Source: a virus. From it: DNA of 61,015 nt. Location: IMG/VR virus record IMGVR_UViG_3300023184_000131, positions 1 through 61,015 of that record, one strand, 5' to 3'. Below the pieces are notes generated by a model. The model saw nothing but the letters and a program-made list of their open reading frames with translations. It was not told the origin of the DNA and did not search any database. Below, piece by piece: positions 35,001 through 43,537 of the stretch; within the stretch, counting starts at the first letter, position 1, and each line of letters begins with the position of its first letter. Both the position numbers and the translations under genes were made by a program.

Positions 35001-38000
35001 GGATAATAGCAATATACCGGTCCCAACACATGTATATTCATCTGATGTAGAAAAAAACACTCTATTGGATCTTGCTGGAAGTAGAAATCTACCACTTGTA
35101 AACTTTACTTCTTCTGTAAATATCCGTCCACAAGACACAGGAATAATAAGCTATTCTACGTATTTTAACGGCCCATACCAAGGAGCAAGCTGGAAGAGTA
35201 TAAGAAATGCTGAACATCCTGTAACAAGAAAATTAACAACAGAAAACACAAATATAATCTCTACTCTTATTGAACCAAATAATTCAGGTTATACAGGTTC
35301 AATATCACAACTAGTTGTAACAGGAATGGGAGTAGTTGAAAGAATTGTTGTTAATTCAAGAAAAAATGGCACAATTTTAAATGTTAAAGAAAGTCCTGTT
35401 TATACAAACAACAAGCCATTAAAACATAAATTTATATTAAAAGATTCTCAAAATATAAATGCTGGTTTTGAATTAACTCATACATATGCAAATAATTTAC
35501 AGTATTTTGCAAGTAACCAATTAAATCTAACACTGGGATTAGATAAAAAAGAACGACAAATATACGATAGCTTGTTAGAATATTACAATGGTTCTGTAGA
35601 AGAAAATGAAAATCCAATAGATAAGCTTGTTGGATACACTTATAGTGAAACAATATTTCCAAAACCAGGTCAGGCATTACTAAAAGATGTTCGTCAAAGA
35701 ACAGATTATATAACCGATCAACCTGGCTATAGTGTTGATGGTTATGATCGTCAACTTGGAACTCAACGATCTTTTTGGAGAGATAGCCAAGAAGATCGCA
35801 TGAGAACAAGAAGAACTTATATTACTTCTCTTGGTGATCAAGTTGAATCTGTTTATGATTTGCCATTTCAAACACCAAGTATTGCTGCTCTTGAATATAT
35901 CAGTGAAGGTAATAGTTTAGAATATATTAAGTTTGCAACTTTCCCGACGATGGAGTCGTACATAGATTTATCTTATAAAAAATCTGCAGAGCTAAATAAC
36001 CAGATGATTTTTATTTATTCTTTCTTCGACCTCGGAATTGGCGGGTCTTATACGAACATAATTCAACCGGTAAATCAGTTAACTGAACTATATTTTTTTA
36101 AAAATATTTCTACTACTACAAGAGATGATTACAACGTTATTTTAAGTTCTGGACTTTATCCACTACAGAAAACATCAGATCCTTCGTCTCTCAGATTGTC
36201 TCCAAACCTGATTTATCAACACGCATGTATTATATTTACGTCTGCAGAACTGGACTCCAGTACAGTATATAACAACATGACACATGATCTTGGTTTAAAT
36301 AGATTTACAGAAAAAATATCTGGTAAAAATCCGTGGTATAATTCATATGAAGATTATTATGTTGATATAAAGACATTATCAAATGATAACTTGATAAGTT
36401 ATTCTAAAATACCGGAGTTTAAGATATCAGATCAAATATCTCAATTTGTCACAGAATACAGTGGAGATGCAACAAAAATAACGTTACAAGAATATCTTAA
36501 CGATCTCCGATTTAATTATAAAACCAATATTGATAGAGATAATAATGAATTTTGTGAGGAAGATACAATCAAGATAGTTGTTGATGGAGTAAAGAAACTT
36601 CTTCCTTATAATGGCTTTTATCCACAAGATCGCAGTTTGCAGCTTGTAAATTACTTAAAACAATCTTATTTAGACACCAATGCAATTGGCGGCGGTATAT
36701 TTTTATCGTCCTCTCTCTCTCCGGGTGAACTTATATTGAGAGAAGAAAGCGACAAACTAGTCCAGTATATGAAAGAAAGTGCGTTTTTAGAGCCACTATA
36801 CTCTCCTGGCATATTTTATAATTTAATAAAATCTGGTATCGCAGTTGACTGGGGCATATATACTGGGAGTATACCAGCGGGTAGTTTACTTATACCTCTT
36901 TTAGAAAAGCCTCAATTTAAAATAACATTTGAATCTCTTTTAAATCTACAAAATATACCTTTATCATCTTCTTTGGAAACAAAAGATAATAGAATGATGA
37001 AGCATAAAGAACTAAATCAACAATTCAATGCCTCCGAATACGGAGTGGGCACGGACACCACATTTCAGGGATTTTTTGAAAAACTTAGTGAAGGCTCCCC
37101 GGTTTACACGCTCAGTATAAATAATTTCCTAGCAGAAACTATAAACTTTTTTCTAAAAGATTCAACTCTAAATACGTTCATATCAAAACCAGATTCCGAC
37201 TTTCTTTCTTTTGATAGCAATAAAACATATTATATGGATGTTGTTTTAAGAAAAAATAATATTGTTATGTGCGAAGCGCACTCTTCATCACTTGCTGATA
37301 ATTTTGGTCGAATGAGTGGAAGATACTTTGGTCCTTCATTTTGGACCGGTTCTGTAGCAGACGCAGAAAGAATAGAAAACTCAATAATACTCGCCGAGAC
37401 CCTAAGAGATCCAGGATATTGTGCATATACTCCTCCATATTTTTATGGCGATTCAATAGCAAGAATGTCATTTAAGCCAACAATATCTGGCAAATATACT
37501 CTTGGTGAAATATTTCAAGAGATGGAAACTGAATTTATCAATACAGGGTTCCTAGACGACAGCACATACACCTCAGGTAGTTTATATTCTTCATTCGTAA
37601 TGCCTCTTAATTCATCCATAAAATTAGATGGACGGATAGAAGAGAGACAGCAATCTGTTCAACTTGAAACATTATCTAGAAACTTTTCTAATCTTGTGAC
37701 AAATAATCTTACAAACCTTGCTGGCACAGCGACAAATACAACAGATATATATAGATGGGTTATTTCTCCAAAAATGGAAACACCTATTATTGATTTTTCA
37801 AATCAAGAGTTTGTAACTTCTACAACTATTTTGACGCAATCAAATGTTGATATAGAGTTGTCAAATAATTCTCCGTCTCTTGGTGGTTACGTTCACACTC
37901 CTCCTACTGCTAGCGGATTTGGAAGAGGTATGTGGAGTGGTTATGGCGAAATACCAGAAGGAGATAAAGGTATATTTCTTGAACTAAAAGAAAGTTATCC

Positions 38001-38859
38001 AAGACAACTTTCGCAAGTATATAATTCAATAACACAATTGTTTGAGACGACAACCAACACTGCTTCTTTATTGCAAGCATGTGGTTTCCAGCAAAACAAC
38101 AGTGAACTCTCAAAAAAAATTGGAGAAATTGCTGATTCAAGAGATATTTCAGAAGCATTAATTATAATCCCCTATTTAACAGGGAAATCAAATGGTAAAA
38201 CCATATCATTTGGTGGAGAATTTTCTACCCTAATCGTAAATGATACGGTTCAAGTAGAAGGTCATAGTTTTATAAAAATTAATCAACAGATATTCAACCA
38301 TCAAAAGACAAATTTATTTGCCAATAAACCAGCAGTAAGTTTGCAAGATTTTTCACTAGGTGTCGGTAACATACAAGAAACAAGTATCAGTAGAATGACT
38401 GCTTTGATGTCCAAGTATGTACTTCCGCCAAACTTTGATTTTTTGATAAACGAAAGTATCTCTCCATTCGTTATGTATATTGCTGAGTTTACAAGTAATC
38501 TTGACAAGCAAGATCTTGCTGATGTGTGGCAAGGTGTAATGCCAAAAATAGCAATGCGCGCAGAGAGAGAAAAACAAATTATTTCTCACAAGAATACACA
38601 GTTTGATTTTTTCCATGGCCAAGGATTACCAAAAGATGTGAAATTCATGATCTTTAAAGCCAAGAAGAGAGCAGAAATAAATTACTATAAGATGACCTCT
38701 GATGCAAGTGATGACGGATTGTTTCCATCCATTCAAACTGGTAGACCACCATCACCATATAGTTTCAATTGGCCTTATGATTATTGTTCTCTTGTTGAGA
38801 CAGCAACAGTTAATGTTGAAATTGAATACATGAACAATTCAGGGAGCAATACTCAATGA
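32080..38859 (+). CDS. Giant tail protein with beta-propeller and LamG domain
   Basis: A 2259-residue protein. Residues about 187-573 are seven repeats of roughly 55-60 residues, each with a 'FGssv.i..dG..i.a......aGai.vy......W' pattern like integrin FG-GAP blades. Residues about 787-957 are a LamG-like domain (RDFSISFWVNFPN, GRLDEVYFWNRALTEQEI). The C-terminal 1100 residues are unassigned, with long mixed regions. Start is the ATG at 32080 with AGGG upstream; the frame also runs back to 32020 inside the previous gene. It is probably a baseplate-associated adhesin or scaffold on the tail exterior. Confidence 0.75.
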   Translation: MTDINTRGKLPFTIVSSSVNTGYATQLTSSVGYNIDIVNHHKDEYGGIENSPLQGPFTAQHVGGNQNRHVKLNEGSDDSDSRPEAYIISASAGSVKVYGPDVNGIHKPRSLLTRDTTAKSPVNIKNIQTSGNIAGNFEHNYQVVQTSGRNINQSLIQNNLTASGVLTSKFVTIPAYYSSSLKAYITSSGDGNPAGDAFGSVINISGDSNTLLASSPNSDIPSSSAGAISVFRKNINSEWVQEAFLTSSGDGNPTSDNLGRAIAINYDGTIIAASYNGDTPVVSAGAIAVYRSSSLGWTQEATLLSGIAANIGFGGRLDINENGDVIAVGATTHNVPSTSAGGVFIYNSSSVGGWALQQILTSSTGILARQLGADVKINFDGTKIAAGGRFQNCVIMFESGSFGWQETAYITGSSSDLQFMGLQISLNKAFNTMIAGAYISAINGNFDGQGSAVIFASSSIDGWKEEKILLPPEPGTDFNFGSSVAIDQQGNSIFVASQGYINSVSQTTGAVYIYDNLYGEWLNKSTITSDTNFFANGLVSSIKVSENGSKFYINCVSSSVVEFDRFFIEQNIPYTLPEQPNNKTVFVQRFNAPGGKEVSSRGALDREGEECAPNNSLITRNIGVRQPYYNKLTQHAAQFNSGSTYKLLPDTGSVNAVTIHGINRNTLQKVFITGTSYFTGSKHDNFWVQHAIPRTDLRYKWIADSVSSSQQPIEYQSYNLPYSISNSYNSNGAFTDLEFQQKGPFGDHLGISGAIDKDEMHVSTYTNTMYRDRKYLFFTSSNDCYVDASSISSEISERDFSISFWVNFPNSASNGEKTLLVYSGSSTQNELVMNVSSSLCGLTISGSQLTTEYQLSSSLLDSSWHLVTLTSDVTTTRRRITTFVGDVIQTTTYPTVTKVYLDGGLVSKATQQNKIFNLSRITLSVGRGSELQGGRLDEVYFWNRALTEQEIVEIYRTTKTDYNKQPKKYVQHKLDNSNIPVPTHVYSSDVEKNTLLDLAGSRNLPLVNFTSSVNIRPQDTGIISYSTYFNGPYQGASWKSIRNAEHPVTRKLTTENTNIISTLIEPNNSGYTGSISQLVVTGMGVVERIVVNSRKNGTILNVKESPVYTNNKPLKHKFILKDSQNINAGFELTHTYANNLQYFASNQLNLTLGLDKKERQIYDSLLEYYNGSVEENENPIDKLVGYTYSETIFPKPGQALLKDVRQRTDYITDQPGYSVDGYDRQLGTQRSFWRDSQEDRMRTRRTYITSLGDQVESVYDLPFQTPSIAALEYISEGNSLEYIKFATFPTMESYIDLSYKKSAELNNQMIFIYSFFDLGIGGSYTNIIQPVNQLTELYFFKNISTTTRDDYNVILSSGLYPLQKTSDPSSLRLSPNLIYQHACIIFTSAELDSSTVYNNMTHDLGLNRFTEKISGKNPWYNSYEDYYVDIKTLSNDNLISYSKIPEFKISDQISQFVTEYSGDATKITLQEYLNDLRFNYKTNIDRDNNEFCEEDTIKIVVDGVKKLLPYNGFYPQDRSLQLVNYLKQSYLDTNAIGGGIFLSSSLSPGELILREESDKLVQYMKESAFLEPLYSPGIFYNLIKSGIAVDWGIYTGSIPAGSLLIPLLEKPQFKITFESLLNLQNIPLSSSLETKDNRMMKHKELNQQFNASEYGVGTDTTFQGFFEKLSEGSPVYTLSINNFLAETINFFLKDSTLNTFISKPDSDFLSFDSNKTYYMDVVLRKNNIVMCEAHSSSLADNFGRMSGRYFGPSFWTGSVADAERIENSIILAETLRDPGYCAYTPPYFYGDSIARMSFKPTISGKYTLGEIFQEMETEFINTGFLDDSTYTSGSLYSSFVMPLNSSIKLDGRIEERQQSVQLETLSRNFSNLVTNNLTNLAGTATNTTDIYRWVISPKMETPIIDFSNQEFVTSTTILTQSNVDIELSNNSPSLGGYVHTPPTASGFGRGMWSGYGEIPEGDKGIFLELKESYPRQLSQVYNSITQLFETTTNTASLLQACGFQQNNSELSKKIGEIADSRDISEALIIIPYLTGKSNGKTISFGGEFSTLIVNDTVQVEGHSFIKINQQIFNHQKTNLFANKPAVSLQDFSLGVGNIQETSISRMTALMSKYVLPPNFDFLINESISPFVMYIAEFTSNLDKQDLADVWQGVMPKIAMRAEREKQIISHKNTQFDFFHGQGLPKDVKFMIFKAKKRAEINYYKMTSDASDDGLFPSIQTGRPPSPYSFNWPYDYCSLVETATVNVEIEYMNNSGSNTQ
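32638..33800 (+). repeat. Seven FG-GAP-like blades within the 2259-residue protein
   Basis: The seven coding repeats are degenerate at the DNA level but clear in protein. The first two are closest, both beginning SSGDGNP and ending W.QEA. Blades 3, 5 and 6 keep 'GWA', 'GWK' or 'GEW' near their ends. Seven units fit a closed beta-propeller. Confidence 0.65.
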
Positions 38860-39899
38860 CCTTTTTTAATCAGAAAGAAGAAGTTATACAAATTGAATTA
38901 ACTCAATTCGGCAAGCACTTGCTTTCAATGGGAAAATTAAAGCCAGCATACTATGCATTTTTTGATGACGACGTAATATATGATGCAAGATATGCCGGTG
39001 TAGATGAAAACAATGGAACTGCAGTTGAAAGAATAAAATCAATTCCAAGACCAAAAGTTCAATACGTTTTCACAGGTATTGAAGAGCAGGTAAAGAAAAA
39101 TTTAGAATTAATCAAATCAGGCAAACAAACATTAGATTCACTTAATCTACTTCCAACAGCTGATAAACATTATGTTTTAAATAATAGAATTGGAACTTCT
39201 TTTCTTGGAGATAACAAAATAGCATCTTTGAGTGTTACTATGTTAAATGGTGAGATCCAATCAACTACTTTATTACAAACAGGTTCATTAGATACAAAAC
39301 CCTTAATAAAAACTCCTCTGCTGCAATTAAAAGACGCAGACTACATTCTGTCTAGTAAAAGAGTGGGAAGCAATTCTGAGTCACCTGAAGGCGTTGTATA
39401 CCTATCAACATACCACGATGGAACAGCTGTTGCTTTGGAAGAAGATTATTTTTTAATTGAAATTACAGAAAAAAATGTTGAAAATGAAATGAAAAATTTT
39501 GACATAGAAATGTTTATATGTGAACAAAATGAATCTACTGGAGAAGAAAGTTATATTCCATTACATTTTGATCAAAAGTTTGAAGATTACAAGAATGGAA
39601 TCTTACTAGATCCACAGTCAACAGATATAGAGTCTGATTCTTTTGTATTGCAGCAAAAGAATAGTGATCAATTTAGAGCTGAAAATTTCTTTAATATATT
39701 AATTGATAATGAAATAGAAAAAAATCTTATTTGCCAATTAATTAGTAATATGAAAGATGGCAACACATTATACGATCCAATGTATGATTGTGCAGAATAT
39801 GATGAGCAATTAGCAGAACAACAACGTCGTATGAATCAAGTGTCTTCTGCTGACTTATATTTATCATCTTATAATGAAGACGATGTTAAAAAGTGTTAA
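38856..39899 (+). CDS. Conserved-type phage structural protein
   Basis: A 347-residue protein starting MTFFNQKEEVIQIELTQFGK, then HLLSMGKLKPAYYAFFDDDVIYD. This N-terminal block, 'LTxFGKxLLxxGKxKPxYYxFFDDDxxYD', is one I associate with virion genes of large phages, without a defined function. The rest is acidic and mixed alpha/beta, ending in a Glu/Gln-rich helix. The ATG overlaps the previous stop. It sits between two giant tail proteins and is probably a small baseplate or tail subunit. Confidence 0.7.
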   Translation: MTFFNQKEEVIQIELTQFGKHLLSMGKLKPAYYAFFDDDVIYDARYAGVDENNGTAVERIKSIPRPKVQYVFTGIEEQVKKNLELIKSGKQTLDSLNLLPTADKHYVLNNRIGTSFLGDNKIASLSVTMLNGEIQSTTLLQTGSLDTKPLIKTPLLQLKDADYILSSKRVGSNSESPEGVVYLSTYHDGTAVALEEDYFLIEITEKNVENEMKNFDIEMFICEQNESTGEESYIPLHFDQKFEDYKNGILLDPQSTDIESDSFVLQQKNSDQFRAENFFNILIDNEIEKNLICQLISNMKDGNTLYDPMYDCAEYDEQLAEQQRRMNQVSSADLYLSSYNEDDVKKC

Positions 39900-39911
39900 T
39901 GAGGTATAAAA

Positions 39912-42900
39912 GTGGCTGTTACAACGCAAGAAGAGATTTTATCTGGCATACTACCAAGAGTATCGTTTGAAAAGATTAGCTTATCAAATACTCCTACAGG
40001 CTTAGAAGTCAATATTGAATTAAATATAAAAGAAGTATTAGATAATAATTTCTTTGGTAGCTGGTTTGATGACATAAAAATTAAAAGATATATTTTAATA
40101 GACGTCATACAGTCAACAGATAAAGGAATGACAGAAGCTCTATCTTTTTCAAACGATATGATACAACTTTGTAATCTTTCAAGATCTAATAGAAATAATA
40201 CAAATGATATAAGAGTTAGAGCACTTTCATATCTAACTGGAAAAAAAAGACTTAGTGAATTACTAGGTTTATTAGAAACTAAAACTACAAGAAATACCAT
40301 TTCTCTTAATGGAGATGATCGGAATAATATTGATATTAAAAATTATCCTTCATATACTAACAGTGATGGAGAAAAAGTATATCAAATTTCTTATAAAACA
40401 AGATTTACAATAGCTGATAATATAGAACCAAAACACTTGGCTTATTTTGCGGTATGTTCTATAGACATTCAATCATTATGCTCTGAATTAGAAATTGATT
40501 ATGACGTAGCAGAATCGTTTGAAGAAAACGGAAAAGTAGTATCAGAAATAGTAATAGAAGATTCTAAAATTGCTGGATATAGCTATCTTTACGTTGATGA
40601 AAACGGTGTAGCTTGGTCCGGTCCAATTCATCAAAATGATGCTGGAGTATGGAGAAGTGGTGATGATGAAAGTCCCCAATCGATAACACTTTCAAAGATT
40701 ACAGTATCTAATACAAAAATACAAGACTTTAGAAATTTTGATGAAATAGAGAGAATGATATTAGATTTTAATCAGCAAACAAGTGGTGTCAATGGACTGA
40801 TAGCAAATTCTTTTAATCGATTAAAACAATTTACCAAAATACAATCAGTTGACTATAAACCAGATAGACGTCTTTCACAGTTTACTGATATTTTTTCTTC
40901 AATTGATTCAAATGGAGACGTGAAATTTTTATTCGGTATTGATTTTATGAATGTTCTGAAGAATTATTCTAAGTTTTCAAAACTTTATGATTCAAACAAT
41001 CAAACATTTAAATCAGAATCAATACGTAATACAAAAATATTAGATTTAAAATTATACAGAAGAAGAATAAAAAATAATATTTCATCAAATAACTCTGTTG
41101 CTAAATTAGATTTAGAAAAATTTAACGAAGAAGAATCTGATGAATTGATTTTCCAAACAAAAGACGAGTCTTGGAGAAATATTATTGATTCAAATACTCA
41201 AGAAGCGAGTATTAGAGAAACCGAACTTCTTGTTTCTAGTGATACTGAATTTATGAGATATTTTACCGGTGTAGATAAAACCTTTAAACAACTCACAGAT
41301 GGAGTTTATCAATATTATATTGAATTTGAACTAGAAGATGGTGCTATACAACTTATAAAAGACCAATTAGAAAATCTTAGTTTAGCAAAAAATCAGCTTA
41401 CTGAATATTATAATACAGTCAGTAAACCAACTATGAGGAAGTTCCTACTAGAATCACAAAATCCACATATAGATTCACCAAGAGAAACTTCGCACAACTC
41501 AGTTATAACTGATTATGGTTATGATATAGTTTTAAACAAGTTATCACCACAATTAGCAAATCGTTTAATAAATCAATATGGTGGCATCGATGCTGCTCTC
41601 TCTCCATGGGTAAGTTCTGCGACTATTTTTGAAGTGGCCTTAGATGTATTCAGTGAGAGTATTCAAACAAACGAGGATAGACTAAGTAAAATTAATTTTT
41701 TATCTACCATTTTAATGCCCAGATCCACAAATCCTAGTATTATATCAAAAATTATTGAGTTGATAAACTATATCACATCTTCTATATCAAAAACATTTGA
41801 CATAAATTTAGAAAATATAAATAGTTCTTCTCCGGTATCTCCTTTAAGCACCAGAACAAGTAAAAGCTTTAAAGTCATTAAATTCTTTAATGATATCTTT
41901 GATTCTAATACACTAAAATCTTATAACATTGATTATTTATCGGCTTCTCCAAGTGATCCCAATAGTGACGACGGTCTAAGGATTATAAATAAAAATAAAT
42001 TAAATCAAAGAGTTTCTAATGAAATGTTAAAGTTTTTTTCTGGGGAAGATTTGACTATTAATTTTCAAGGTGAACAAGAAAATGTTTCAGAGAATATAAA
42101 ATATTCTTTTTTAACTCCAACACGTTTAGATTTTAAAAATAGAGCCATACTTTTTTCTGGTATTGAAAGCGACGATGCTGAACAGATTAGAGTGATAGAA
42201 AATTTTTATAATACAGAAAATCAATATGAAAAAGCTATTTCAATATATGCAGATATACTGAATTTTAAATTAGATGTAAGTGGCAAGAACAGGCAAAGAT
42301 TGTCTGTGGCAAAACAAGAGACAAGAAATTTATCTCCAAATGAAGCAATAAATGAAGCAATAAACGAACCTGTGAAAACATCAGAAAAAATAAATGATTT
42401 ATTTTCTGACTTTGCTAATTTAACAATCAGTAGATTTAAAGTATCAACTGATGCAACACTAAACGCTAACTCTAATATAAAATCATTAAATAATTTAATG
42501 AGTTCACTTTCTTCTGGTGCGATAAGAAGTCGTCAATCAAACAATCCATCTTGTGCTTCAAATTCTTCTCATGGCATGAGCAAGATTATTTCTAATACAG
42601 AATTTGATTATGTCAAAAATTTTGCCAATAAGAGACCCAATGCCATTAGAATTGTCGAAGATAGCAGTGGCAGAAGTCACGTTCTAGGCTTCAACAGACT
42701 CAGGCCCTTTAGTGCTTCAAAATTAAATAAAATTCCGAATCAAATTAGAGCATTAATATTAAAACCAACACAACTTTCAGATAATATAAAAAATAATATA
42801 AATTATACAGGCGATTTCCAGACCTGCATAAGAAATAAAACAATAAATTATTTTAATTTTGAAATGATTGCTGAAGTTCAATTTTTGGATGGATTTGAAC

Positions 42901-43514
42901 CAATACAAGATACTGATAACTTAAACTTAAATAGTCCAATATGGAGAACGCTAGATAAGCAATATCTTGACAGTATCGTCGACGAAAAAGAAATATTATG
43001 TCGTCTAAAATCATTCCAGAACCTAGATATTAACATTAATCCATCAAACGATCTAGAAAAAAGATATTATGATAAATATTTTATCATAAAAACAGCACGA
43101 TTAACACGACAAATACCAACAGTAACTGCGATACCTGCTGTAAATCCTATAATTCGAAATTTTGAAGATGCAATAAGAAGAAATCTGCCAGGAGTAAATA
43201 TAACGCAATCTTCAAGTACACAAGCAGTACAAACAATGATTCCGGATATTATTGAAATAATAAGAACAGATAGTGCGGGTAACAAACAAACAACAATTAT
43301 TAAAGACATTAAAGATATAGCAACAAAAGATATAAATAAAAGTATAAATGCTAAAACAGGAAAATCAACAGCACCTGCCACTGCTTTTGCTGCTACTCAC
43401 GCTTTATCTTTAAGCGTTCAACAATCAAATGTAGATAACAAATTTATAAGTAGTAATCATGTTCCAAATATAAATATTGGAAAAGAGATAAGCTCGGATA
43501 TTACAAGAAACTAG
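39912..43514 (+). CDS. Large tail structural protein, unknown function
   Basis: A 1200-residue protein. It starts with GTG, with GAGG ahead at good spacing. The first 250 residues are beta-rich with 'YKTRFTIADNIEPKHLAYFAVCSID' and 'YSYLYVDENGVAWSGPIHQ...GVWRSGDDES', a block I associate with virion proteins of large phages. The centre has a helical region (about 475-560, 'KDQLENLSLAKNQLTEYYN'). The C-terminal part is Asn/Ser-rich. No enzyme motif is visible. It is probably a baseplate or tail-fibre network component. Neighbouring genes are spaced by 12-24 bases. Confidence 0.7.
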   Translation: MAVTTQEEILSGILPRVSFEKISLSNTPTGLEVNIELNIKEVLDNNFFGSWFDDIKIKRYILIDVIQSTDKGMTEALSFSNDMIQLCNLSRSNRNNTNDIRVRALSYLTGKKRLSELLGLLETKTTRNTISLNGDDRNNIDIKNYPSYTNSDGEKVYQISYKTRFTIADNIEPKHLAYFAVCSIDIQSLCSELEIDYDVAESFEENGKVVSEIVIEDSKIAGYSYLYVDENGVAWSGPIHQNDAGVWRSGDDESPQSITLSKITVSNTKIQDFRNFDEIERMILDFNQQTSGVNGLIANSFNRLKQFTKIQSVDYKPDRRLSQFTDIFSSIDSNGDVKFLFGIDFMNVLKNYSKFSKLYDSNNQTFKSESIRNTKILDLKLYRRRIKNNISSNNSVAKLDLEKFNEEESDELIFQTKDESWRNIIDSNTQEASIRETELLVSSDTEFMRYFTGVDKTFKQLTDGVYQYYIEFELEDGAIQLIKDQLENLSLAKNQLTEYYNTVSKPTMRKFLLESQNPHIDSPRETSHNSVITDYGYDIVLNKLSPQLANRLINQYGGIDAALSPWVSSATIFEVALDVFSESIQTNEDRLSKINFLSTILMPRSTNPSIISKIIELINYITSSISKTFDINLENINSSSPVSPLSTRTSKSFKVIKFFNDIFDSNTLKSYNIDYLSASPSDPNSDDGLRIINKNKLNQRVSNEMLKFFSGEDLTINFQGEQENVSENIKYSFLTPTRLDFKNRAILFSGIESDDAEQIRVIENFYNTENQYEKAISIYADILNFKLDVSGKNRQRLSVAKQETRNLSPNEAINEAINEPVKTSEKINDLFSDFANLTISRFKVSTDATLNANSNIKSLNNLMSSLSSGAIRSRQSNNPSCASNSSHGMSKIISNTEFDYVKNFANKRPNAIRIVEDSSGRSHVLGFNRLRPFSASKLNKIPNQIRALILKPTQLSDNIKNNINYTGDFQTCIRNKTINYFNFEMIAEVQFLDGFEPIQDTDNLNLNSPIWRTLDKQYLDSIVDEKEILCRLKSFQNLDININPSNDLEKRYYDKYFIIKTARLTRQIPTVTAIPAVNPIIRNFEDAIRRNLPGVNITQSSSTQAVQTMIPDIIEIIRTDSAGNKQTTIIKDIKDIATKDINKSINAKTGKSTAPATAFAATHALSLSVQQSNVDNKFISSNHVPNINIGKEISSDITRN

Positions 43515-43537
43515 TATAATTATTTGGAGATATATAT

